Shown here piece after piece: positions 21,838 to 34,500 of a stretch of 43,299 bases of DNA. The number at the start of each line of letters is the position of its first letter. The stretch's first letter is position 1. The stretch is taken from contig NW_003546342.1 in the NCBI RefSeq assembly GCF_000090795.2, positions 147,872 to 191,170 on the forward strand, written 5' to 3'. The notes beneath the pieces were generated by a model. It ran no database searches. It saw only the letters and a list, made by a program, of their open reading frames with translations, and had not been told where the DNA came from. This DNA is from Amphimedon queenslandica (lineage: Eukaryota; Porifera; Demospongiae; Haplosclerida; Niphatidae). A program made the translations under genes and the position numbers.

Positions 21838-22050
21838 ATATCAATAAACCCAGACTATGAATATGATTATTTTGTTGAAAAAAATTGACAGGGTGATAAT
21901 AAAAATGGCCTAAAACACACTATAGTCAGTATTTTAAAATGCTCTAAAATGTGTAAAAAGAATAACAACCAGAAAATAGCGTTCAAAAAGCAATAGCATT
22001 TATAACTTGTTTGTACTATGTATATGCAGCATCTTTCACAGATGATGAGC
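21838..22050. repeat. Duplicated intergenic spacer of the cluster
   Basis: Near-identical to 17050-17271 (TCAATAAACCC, TTTTGTTGAAAAAAATTGAC, AATAACAACCAG) and similar to 3160-3364 and 39410-39801. Elsewhere it lies between the ATG of one family member and the stop of the next. Here the first-exon side is missing, so the F-box locus is joined at about 21838. 21592-21837 is the F-box upstream region. Confidence 0.85.
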
Positions 22051-22551
22051 TTAAATGACGGCAACCATGATTGCCATAACTACTACGAGAACAAAAGTAA
22101 TGATGATAAAGACACCAAAACCTCCCCAGCGGAAAGGAGAGTCCTATAAAGAAATCAATGATATACATGTACTTGATCAAAAACATAGGTACCAATTTTA
22201 CAATTATTTTAAGCAATGTGCAAGGGAGTCTACAGTATTTTGTTAATACCATTCAAAGTTATTCGTACTATCAAAAGTTATGACTATCAAAAAACTGCTT
22301 TTGCACCAGTGCACTAAGCTACATGTAGCTGTGCTATCAATCAATTAATAATGCATGAAATATTTGGTGGCATTGATCCAAAGTAAACATTATTATTATT
22401 ACTTCAGATGGTTTCTTCTTTGGTGGTGGATCATTACTAGCAGCTTTGCCCTTCTCTGTCATCTCCATGTCTTTCTGTGGAGGGGAGAAGCTGCTCTTGG
22501 CAGACCTCTGGAAGTAATACTTGAGGAATGTTGGACCCAATGCAGCTCTCT
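22051..22551 (-). other. Gene D tail and last-helix exons
   Basis: 22551-22403 (149 bp, RSAKSSFSPPQKDMEM, PPPKKKPSE) and 22143-22051 (93 bp, FGVFIIITFVLVVVMAIMVA, stop TAA). Confidence 0.92.
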
Positions 22552-25500
22552 CTGTAATGGAGAAAACATAAATATAAAAGGCTATACAACTATTCTATTT
22601 ACAATGGATAGAGAAAGCATGACTGAACTAGGATAGGGGATACTCAAGGCAGAGTATACTGTAAAAAGTTTTAAATCAAAAGCGTGGGTGATTTGACCTT
22701 TTGATGTATGCGTTACACTAGAATAGAACCGAATTCTATTCTAGCACCAAAGTAATGTCAGGACTTGCGTAATAATTATTGTAAATCCACCTTCAAAAGG
22801 TTAAGAGATGAGGCAAAGAAAGAGGGATGAATCATTTACTTTCATTATTATTTTAAACAGACTAAACAATTATGATGGTGGAAGAGATACAAGACCTCAT
22901 GGAATGCCAATAACGCCGGAAAATAAACAAACAATCATAAATAAAATGAAGAAGAGGATAGGAAAAAATAGGGAACAGAAGAGCATTTAAAGCATGAACA
23001 AATGTATGTTAATTTTAAAATCATTAATCGAAATTGAGTTATTATAATGACACAACCCTGAATAATCAGTGATGTACATGTATACGTACATGTACATGTA
23101 TAATGTACATGTACATGCAGATGTACATCAAATTAGATGTTAAGATCAATTTATTTTCTGATATGTTGCTTAAAACATAAATATCAATGTTAGTATTGTG
23201 TCAGACATGGAGTTGCACAACGTAGCTCTATAGCATTAAAAGACATTGGCAGAATATTATGAAGCAAATTAAAAAATTCATAACAAATCTAAATTTGATT
23301 GAAATCAGCTCAAACTATCCACACAACATAAGTACATGTATATACATTAAAATTTCTTAAATAAAAAACCGAGAATTCTTTCCCAGCCATTTTTGACAAA
23401 ATACCCAATACTATAGTACAGTGAAACATAATAATTATAAAAGACTTACTTTCAGGTGGAGCTCTAAAAGCCATCACAGTAAATACAATGGTCATAACAA
23501 GCTGTATAATGACCAGCAATATAACAAACACAATGTAGACCCAAAGGAGAGTGAAAGAGTTTGTACCACCACAACCAGACTCAAATAAAGCAATACCCAA
23601 ACCAACATTAACCACTAGAAGTGTAGACAAAAGGAGGAAGGAAGATGAAAGAAAAGGGAAAGAGAGAGAGAGAGAGAGGGGAGAGAGAGAGTAGAAGGTG
23701 AGAGGGAGAGAGAGAGGGGGAGAGAAGAGATGTGATGCTAAATGACAAATGGTTTAATATCTTACAGGCTAGTATCTCAGCCAAGAAACCAATAGCAGTA
23801 CCATGGATCAGATTAAATATCCACCTACTATTAATGAGAAAACCATTATTAATAAACATGTATTGTTATCATATTTTAACTTACTATGAGCCAGTTGGCT
23901 TGCAACGGAATATAGCAATGATAGGCTAGGAATAATAAAAAATAATGAGCATTATTTATTACTGTACAAACTTACATTCATAATTTGTAAAAAGAATACA
24001 ATGATTCCAATGACAAAATGACCTGTGCTTTTACCCTAAAATAACAAAACAATAAAAAATATATAATACAGAATTCACTGTATAGTACGCACATGTACAT
24101 GTACAAAGTAAAAATAGCTGGAATCTAGCATACAATCATAATTATGATACTGTACAAGATGATTTATTGGCAAGAGTAATATTTCTATAAAAGCAATTGA
24201 CAAATTTTACATTGGCAATTTTTCATTGAGCATGCTTATATTAGGACAAAACAAGGGATACTTTCTATAAAAAAAAACAGCAATTCTCCAATATATTTTA
24301 AAAGAATGGTACATTGTACAATAGAGTGTGGGTCTTACACAGGCAAAGCTAATGAGACCGGGTGAAGGTGCTCCAGGATTCTTGGCATTAGCAACAAAAA
24401 TAAAGATGAACCCAAGGGCAGTCAAAAACAGGGACACTATCATGAAAGCACGATGTATCTATAAAGAAAAAATAACAGAAAAGAATAGCTAAATTTAAAG
24501 CATTAATAGTACATTGTATTATGTACACATACGCACATGCATAAAATGTAAAGAAATTTAATCACTAAAGTTTAGAACATAAAACATTTTAAAATGATGA
24601 TTACAGAGTTACGAGATGCATTCACTCACCTGGAACCATTCTCCATTAGGTAGTGCTGGCTTCATCCAAAGAGCAAAGAATATAGCACTGACTACCAGTA
24701 GAGGCCATGCCACTATCATCAATATACCTAAAGCACAATAGGACAGTTAAATTTCATGACGCAAAAAGCTGTAACTTTTTAAAATGCAATTTAGTAGACT
24801 GATACTTAATGCATTGGATCACAAAATTTCGTTAACAATATTTTATGTAAGTTTGGTTAGGCTTCATGCTATGCTGTATAGCTAAAAAATTTGGAGTGCT
24901 AAAATTTGGCGAATTGACTCCAAAAGAGGTTTGGAGGTAAAATTTTGGTGAAATTTTAACTCTGCATGTGTATGCTTCTATGTAGCCTTATCAAATTGAA
25001 GACTAAAAATTTGGCGAATGGACCTCAATTTGCCAAATTCGCCAAAGTTTTACTCCACCAAATTTTCTAGCTATACGGTATCACATACCATGGACTCTAG
25101 TAAGTTCTCTCCTGGGGAAGTCATCAGTAGGTGCACCAGTAGCATTAGTGACTACAATAGCCTCAGCAGTAACCGCTGGTGTTTCACCATGCTGGGCTAA
25201 TGAACTCAGACCTAATAGCAATGTATAATTTTTATTATAAATAAAATAATAATAATAATAATCATAATAATAATAGTTTCTGTTAATTTTTTATGTATGA
25301 TAATGATAATGATCACTATACACAAATAAATTTATTCATACACTTTATATTATTAGTAATATCTACATGTGTTTTATATTAATGTATACCTCCAGAGTCA
25401 CTGGTTCCATACAGTTGAAATAATGCCATACCCAAGTCCAAATCGTTATTGGTGTCACCTGTATTTATCAATCGACTGAACCTGTAGAAATAATGAGACA

Positions 25501-28500
25501 TTGTATACATACAAAAGCAGCAAAAATTAGCTCAGAAATTTATTATTATTGCTACAGTACAGCATGAAACACATTACAAATTACTATCATCGTTGTTGTT
25601 GCATATTTCCTTAAATAGAAGCCAGGGTGCCTATTTCCTAAAATGGTATCCGGACCTCAAAAATTAAAAAAATAAAATAAAAAACTTGGGCCTAGAGTGG
25701 GATTTGAACAAGTGACCTTACACATTTGACTTCAGGAGCTTAAGGCAGTATCTACAAGGCATCTGAGTTACTCCAAGGCTAGATTTGTGTATTTATAGTT
25801 CAATCCTATTGCTAACCTGGCATTTAATTGCATCCGGCTTTTATTTAAGGATTTACAGTACATTTAGATATGATAAATGATGATCAGGTGGTTATATACA
25901 CATTAATTCTACTATTATTAATGCATGGTATTACGTGCAAATTATTCTTCCATTCTCAAAACTTCCAGTGTAGGGACAGATGTCAATCTGGCCAGGGTCT
26001 ATCTGGTTAGGCTCACGGGCCGGTCCTGGATTCCATGTATCAACTGCAGTCACCATATTTGAATTAGGATCACGCTGACATGCTAAAACATCATCCACTC
26101 CCTACAGCAACGGAAAGAAAAAACAGTAAGGTAAAATACTGGAGAATCTAAATAAGTACATGAATAAAAAATTAGAGAAAATTCTCTTATACATGCAGTG
26201 ACATTAGTGACATTAATTTTTTACTCTTTGCATAAAATTCTTTTGCCAGGTTGAATTTTAGCACAAAAAATGAAAATTTTAGAGAAAATAGAGACGAAAA
26301 ACTTTAAAGCAAAATATACATGCATGTACATGTAGATACTGTATAGCGGGAAATTTTGGAGGGACTAAAATTTGGTGAGTTGCTAAATTTTAGTGATTGG
26401 CAAATTTTAATTTCGTGAATTTGTGGCCACGTGCCATGAGCATGCACATAAAGGCTAAAAATGGCAGACTTTATTTTGGCAAATAGCTATTGTTACGCCA
26501 AATTCACCAAATTTAATTCCCTCCTAAATTTCCCACTGTATGATATACATGTACATGTAGTTATAGACTCACCATTCGGTTATCAACAGAGAACCCAACC
26601 CCAACCCATCCTGAGGCTGATGCCTCTAGCCTCATGTCAAGATAGAGAGGATTGGTTCGGTTGATACGTGCACCAAAATAATATCCTGAGCCTTGAGTGC
26701 CTTGCTGGAACGTGTATACCAAGTCCTCAGTCTATGAACAAGGAAAATAATCACAACACTTACACATGTACATGTATACAGGTATCTTTTATGTGTAAGT
26801 GATAAAATGATATTTTATGTCATAATTATGTTTTTTGGAGCCTAAATCTATAGCTCAGTCACTGGCTAAAAGTTGAGTAACTCAAGGATATGTAATCTAA
26901 GCTTTTTAAAACTGCATAACTAGAAATGAGTATGTACCGGGCAGAAGCACAATAATTAGGATTTCTTTCAGTTATGAAGGTAGTATCAGATAGCACACAG
27001 GTACAGTACATTGATATTAATAAGATTCAATGACCTCAACCTTGATTATAAACTCACTGGTGGTACTGGTGGACAGCCTCCAGTATTTCTATCCCTGACA
27101 GGATTGAACTGCTGTTCACTAATGGCAGGAGTCATACCACCATTAACAGTATGATAGCCTAATGCTGTAGTAGGACCTGATNNNNNNNNNNAACATAATA
27201 TTCACAAGCACTCCTTTCACATCCTTGAGGCATCCCAAACAACAAATTATGTGATCCAACAGCCTAAAAGTTGCACACATGTAAGTAACTCTAACACAAA
27301 GCTAAGCTATTTAATCATACTATCTTTCATATTACAAGCAGTCAAATTCATTACAAATTAATGATTAATTATGTGTTAAAATAAAATGGCAGAGTATCAT
27401 ATACAATAATTGCAGAGCCTGAAAAAACAATAGGATATTAGACAATTTCCAACCACAGTGCTCATTTGTCTCACCAAATTCTGTGTTGTTCTACCATTTT
27501 ATCTTTTGAAATTAATTTAATTAAAAAGCAATTTAACACAATAAAATGTCCTACCACAGGGTTACTCACAAAGCATGCTATAGACCTCTTTGGGTGAGAA
27601 TGAATTACGTCAAAGAATGATATACGGCAAGGGGCGTGACTGAGCTTGTCTGACTCTGAAATAATTTTCGTGGACGGCAACTTTCTATGGAATATGAATG
27701 GGCTAATGCAGAAAGCAAGCTGTAATAAAGAATATGCTTCATATTGCACCAAATCCCTTTTAGGAGATGCTTAGCAGTGACCATTCTTTCCTCCAGCCAG
27801 CTTTTGTAGCTTGAAAAAGCTCAATGCCAACGAAAAAAAATTAGTTTTGATTTTTCTTCATTCATCCTCCATTGAATCTTGCCGTCCAAAATGGCAGCCA
27901 ATTATCCCCGTAGGTGGATACCGTAATAAACAGTAATGATATTCATAGGCCACCGTCAATCTCACCTGAGGAGGTCTATAAGTGAGCAAGCTCTATGAAC
28001 TGACAACTACTAAAATAGAGTGCATGTACATTGCATTTGGAGCAACTTTTAAAATTCATAACGAATCCAAATTCGATTGGAATGAGTTCAGACTTTATAT
28101 TTAACATAAGAACATTAACATACTGTATAGTGCTTTATTTTGGCGATTTTGCTGTAAAATTGTGATTAGTGGTTTTTAATTTGGCAATTTTTTGTGCACA
28201 TGTGCATTACTGAGCATGCGCATTAATGATTGGCGATTTTAATAGTGGCAATTCTACCTGCAAACTGCCAATCGCCATAAAACTCCGCAAAATTAAAGCG
28301 TTATACGGTATATATATATATACACTGTACATGTATATATGTACCAAAAAATTATAAAACAGAGCAATTCTCTACTATTCACTTTTGATGAAATTTGGCC
28401 AAAATCCTTGTGCTTGGTATAGGGGCTTTGGGTCAGTTTTTGAGCAACTCAAAAATTTGCAAAAAAAATTTAAAATTGATCGGAATTAGGTCTAACTTTC

Positions 28501-31500
28501 TACACAGCATATAAACTTGTATACATGTACATATCAGGAAAATTTTTTAAAATGCAGAATTCTCTACTTTTAATTTTTGATGAAATTTGGCCAAAACCCC
28601 TGTACTATAGTACAGGCAATTTGGTTCAATTTTTGAATAACTTTAAAAATTAGTAAAAAATCTAAATTTGATTGTAATTAGCTCAAACTTTCTACACAAC
28701 ATATAAACTTGCATACGTATCAGGAAATATTTTTAAAATGCAGACTTCTTTACTTTTAATTTTTGATGAAATTTGGCCAAAAACACTGTACTATATAGTA
28801 CAGGCAATTTGGTTCAATTTTTGAATAACTTTAAAAATTAGTAAAAAAATCTTGAATTTGATTGTAATCAGCTCAAACTTTCTACACAACATAAGAACAT
28901 GTACATGTATATAGGGCGAGCAATTAAGGACTTGTGCTTATAAGCACTTTTTTGTAAATGCTTGAAGGTGCTTGGAAACATTAAACATATTGCAAGCACT
29001 TGTGCTTGACTTGTACTTAAGCTCTTTTTTTATGTAAATGCTTTAAAGCACTTTTAAAGCACTAATGCTTGTCTCTTTTATGAGTCATCACTAATATGGT
29101 TGTCATGCAAGTGTGTGACATCAAGCATAACATACGCATGAGACCTGCTTTCAGTTTAACCTTAGAGATGGCCACAACCATGCATGAAGAAGGCTACCAG
29201 ATTCTTTACTTTAATCTATTTCGAGATTTGAGTGGTACTTTCAGAGCCTAAGTACTGCAAGCATTAAGCATTACTGCAAGTAATATTGCTTTTGGTACTA
29301 CTTAAAGCATATTTTGTCACAAGTGCTTCAAGATGTGCTTCAAGCATTTTAGCAAGTGCTTGCCCCAAGACTATAATGCATCATGAAAAATAAAAAAAAG
29401 AGAATTCCCTCCTTGTAATTTTTGTCTAAAACAATACCCTGTAGGACTGGGACAAGAGGCTGCATGAGGACTATGCCAAAATCCTGTGGAAAACACTGTC
29501 CAATCGTTTTATAAAAATGGCCGATAAAATTAAGCATGCAATGTTAATGTTTGAGCACTGTTTTAATGTAATTTCAGGCTCTGCAATAAATATAAAGTCT
29601 ACAACTTTACATGCATGTACACATATAAGACTCACAGTAGCTTGATCAGGGCACCTATTATTAGCATTATTGTCTACCACAGGATTGTACTGCTGTTCAC
29701 TAATGGCAGGAGTCATACCACCATTAGCAGAATGATAGCCTAATACTGTAGTGACACCTTGATCTGTGAAAAAGGGAAAAAGAATAAGCTACTTGCACTT
29801 GCTTTTCATTCTTCCACTAATTAATATACATGTACAAGCTATTGTAGAGTATACCATATAGCTATACCTGCAGCTCTTCTACCAAACAATAGGTAATAGG
29901 AGCTGTTCAAATTATAATCCTGACCCACATCAGTAATATTGATAGTCCTACTGAACCTAGAGGAGACAGAGCATTATGCATTGAAAGTTCATGAGTATTA
30001 TGTACCTGCAGGTTATTCTATTGTTAGTGAATGATGTAGATTGAACACACAGTCCATCCTGTGTAGCATCAAGCACATTAGGAGCTCTTCTAGAAGAAGG
30101 ATTCCATGTATCAACTACTGTTACTGCACCAGAATTAACACGACAACCCAATACATCATCATTCTCCTGTAATATATTTATAAGAGATGGAGAGAGATTA
30201 TATTATTAATATACCATTTGTGTGTTTAGTGAGAATCCAACAGCTATCCATCCAGCAGCATTACCCTCAAGATATACATCAAGATAAGTTGGATCTGATG
30301 GATTTGGCGACAATCCAACATAATATTCACAAGCACTCCTTTCACATCCTTGAGGCATCCCAAACAACAAATTATGTGATCCAACAGCCTAAAAGTTGCA
30401 CACATGTAAGTAACTCTAACACAAAGCTAAGCTATTTAATCATACCATCTTTCATATTACAAGCAGTCAAATTCATTACAAATTAATGATTATTTATGTG
30501 TTAAAATAAAATGGCAGAGTATCATATACAATAATTGCAGAGCCTGAAAAAACAATAGGATATTAGACAATTTCCAACCACAGTGCTCATTTGTCTCACC
30601 AAATTCTGTGTTGTTCTACCATTTTATTATTTGAAATTAATTTAATTAAAAAGCAATTTAACACAATAAAATGTCCTACCACAGGGTTACTCACAAAGCA
30701 TGCTATAAGTGAGCAAGCTTTATGAACTGACAACTACTAAAATAGAGTGCATGTACATGTACATTGCATTTGGAGCAACTTTTAAAATTCATAACAAATC
30801 CAAATTCGATTGGAATGAGTTCAGACTTTATATTTAACATAAGAACATTAACATAAGAACATTAGCATACTGTATAGTGCTTTATTTTGGCGATTTTGCT
30901 GTAAAATTGTGATTAGTGGTTTTTAATTTGGCAATTTTTTGTGCACATGTGCATTACTGAGCATGCGCATTAATGATTGGCGATTTTAATATTGGCAATT
31001 CTACCTGCAAACTGCCAATCGCCATAAAACTCCGCAAAATTAAAGCGTTATACGGTATATATATATATACACTGTACATGTATATATGTACCAAAAAATT
31101 ATAAAACAGCAATTCTCTACTTTTCACTTTTGATGAAATTTGGCCAAAATCCTTGTACTTGGTATAGGGGCTTTGGGTCAGTTTTTGAGCAACTCAAAAA
31201 TTTGTAAAAAAAATTAAAATTGATCGGAGTTAGGTCTAACTTTCTACACAGCATATAAACTTGTATACATGTACATATCAGGAAAAATTTTTTAAATGCA
31301 GAATTCTCTACTTTTGATTTTTGATGAAATTTGGCTAAAACCCCTGTACTATAGTACAGGCAATTTGGTTCAATTTTTGAATAACTTTAAAAATTAGTAA
31401 AAAATCTAAATTTGATTGTAATTAGCTCAAACTTTCTACACAACATATAAACTTGCATACGTATCAGGAAATATTTTTAAAATGCAGACTTCTTTACTTT

Positions 31501-34500
31501 TAATTTTTGATGAAATTTGGCCAAAAACCCTGTACTATAGTACAGGCAATTTGGTTCAATTTTTGAATAACTTTAAAAATTAGTAAAAAAATCTTGAATT
31601 TGATTGTAATCAGCTCAAACTTTCTACACAACATAAGAACATGTACATGCATATAGGGCGAGCAATTAAGGACTTGTGCTTATAAGCACTTTTTTGTAAA
31701 TGCTTGAAGGTGCTTGCAAACATTAAACATATTGCAAGCACTTGTGCTTGACTTGTACTTAAGCTCTTTTTTTATGTGAATGCTTTAAAGCACTTTTTAA
31801 GCACTAATGCTTGTCTCTTTTATCAGTTTTCACTAATATGGTTGTCATGCATGTGTATGACATCTATTGTAACATACGCATGAGACCTGCTTTAATTCAG
31901 TTTAAACTTTAAAGATGGCCACAACAATGCATGAAGAAGCTACCAGATTCTTTACTTTAATCTATTTCGAGATTTGAGTGGTACTTTCAGAGCCTAAGTA
32001 CTGCAAGCATTAAGCATTACTGCAAGTAATATTGCTTTTGGTACTACTTAAAGCATATTTTGTCACAAGTGCTTCAAGATGTGCTTCAAGCATTTTAGCA
32101 AGTGCTTGCCCCATGACTGTAATGCATCAGGAAAAATGAAAAAAAGAGAATTCCCTCCTTGTAATTTTTGTCTAAAACAATACCCTGTAGGACTGGGACA
32201 AGAGGCTGCATGAGGACTATGCCAAAATCCTGTGGAAAACACTGTCAACCGTTTTATAAAAATGGCCGATAAAATTAAGCATGCAATGTTAATGTTTGAG
32301 CACTGTTTTAATGTAATTTCAGGCTCTGCAATAAATTTAAAGTCTACAATTTTACATGCATGTACACATATAAGACTCACAGTAGCTTGATCAGGGCACC
32401 TATTATTAGCATTATTGTCTACAACAGGATTGTACTGCTGTTCACTAATAGCAGGAGTCATACCACCATTAGCAGAATGATAGCCTAATACTGTAGTGAC
32501 ACCTTGATCTGTGAATAAGGGAAAAAAGAATAAGCTACTTGCACTTGCTTTTTATTCTTCTACTAATTAATATACATGTACAAGCTATTGTAGAGTATAC
32601 CGTATAGCTATACCTGCAGCTCTTCTACCAAACAATAGGTAATAGGAATCGTCCAGGTTATAATCCTGACCCACATCAGTAATATTGATAGTCCTACTGA
32701 ACCTATTGGGAGAGAGTCAGTTTAACATAGTAATAATGACCAGTATAGATATTAACATACCTGCAGGTTATTCTGCCATTAGTGAATGATGTAGATTGGA
32801 CACACAGTCCATCCTGTGTGGCATCAAGCATATTAGCTGTTCTTCTAGGAGAAGGATTCCATGTATCAACTACTGTTACTATACTAGAATTAACACGACA
32901 ACCCAATACATCATCATCCTCCTGTAATATACATGTATTTATAAAAAGATAGAATAAGAAATAGTACATTATTAATATACCATTTGTGTGTTGTTGGAGA
33001 ATCCAATAGCTATCCATCCAGCAGCATTACCCTCAAGATATACATCAAGATAAGTTGGATCTGATGGGTTTGGTGACAATCCAACATAATATTCACAATC
33101 GGCCCTCAAACAGCCTTCAGGCATACCAAAGATTAGATTATGAGACTCAATGCTCTAGCCAAAAAATACATGTTCGTACATGCTAAAGTGATTTTATTAA
33201 TTTTAAAATTTTATATGAATGTGCTATAAGTATGAGGACTACATGTGCAGCTGACAGAATGACAGTTATAGACTTTGAATTGGGAGCTTAAAACTATAGG
33301 ACATACATTAATTTAATTGAGGGACCTACTGTTTAGTAATAAAAGTGGAAATACAAAACATATCTTAATACTGATGCATGTGCAAGACGGATGAGTATTT
33401 ATTTTAGTTGCAAATGTACAGTTTTCTTACAGTAACTTCCACTGGACATCTTCCATCAGTATTGCTATCATTAACAGGATTGTATAGGATTGGACTAATA
33501 CTAGGAGTCATACCGCCACTAGCAGAATGATAGCCTAATGATGTACGAAGTCCTTGATCTAGAGAGATGAGGAACGATTACTAGAGGTCAAGTGTTAGTG
33601 TCATTATACTGTACCTGCTGCACGGCGTCCATATAATAGATAGAAAAGATTGTCAAGATCATAATCTTGACTAATATCAGTCCCATTGATTAAACGACTA
33701 AAACTATAAGTAATAAATAATAGTAGCATAATAATTGCGAAATAATACTGACATTTTAAAAGCAAAGATATGTAAAGTCTTATTGCATATTTACCTGCAG
33801 GTTATTCTACCGTTGATGAATGATGTAGATTGAACACACAGTCCATCCTGTGTAGCATCAAGCATATTAGGTGCTTGTCTAGGAGAAGGATTCCATGTAT
33901 CTACTACTGTTACTGCACCAGAATTAACACGACAACCCAATACATCATCATCCTCCTGTAATATATTTATAAAAAGATAGAGAGAGACTATATTATTAAT
34001 ATACCATTTGTTTGTTTAGTGAGAATCCAATAGCTATCCATCCAGCAGCATTACCCTCAAGATATACATCAAGATAAGTTGGATCTGATGGATTGACTCC
34101 AAGACCGACAAAGTACTCACACTCTTGACGTGGGCAGTTCTCAGGCATACGGAATATAAGAGGATGAGTCCCAACATCCTATACCATAAAACAATGTACA
34201 TTATTAAGAGTACAAGTACTCTATGACTTATTCCAAAAATGGCTCAAAAATCACACCAATTACTGTATAGCGGGAAATTTCCGAGGGGATTAAATTTGGC
34301 AAATTTCGCGTTTTGATAGCCATTCACCAAAATAAAAATCTGCCATTTTGAGCCAATATATGCATGCTCAATTGCATGTGGCCACAAATTCGCCAAATTA
34401 AAACCCGCCAATCACCAAAATTTAGCAATTCGCCAAATTTTAGCCGCTCCAAAATTTCCCACTATACGCTATTATTATTATTTTCATTGATGTAGTTATA

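Larger units (their letters stand above)
25089..26731 (-). repeat. Gene D DOMON cassette 5 (divergent, membrane-proximal)
   Basis: a 26731-26573 (159 bp), b 26101-25935 (167), c 25481-25390 (92), d' 25211-25089 (123). Motifs: YYFGARINRTNP, GWVGVGFSVDNRM, GVDDVLACQRDPNSN, DTWNPGP, NGRIIC, AQHGETPAVTAEA. The final split codon CAT-G leads into the b561 core. Confidence 0.92.

Noticed and set aside
23080-23120. Regularly spaced CATGTA repeats considered as a CRISPR-like array or operator
   Set aside because: No constant spacer length or unique spacers; the genome is eukaryotic and the motif is a dispersed simple repeat.
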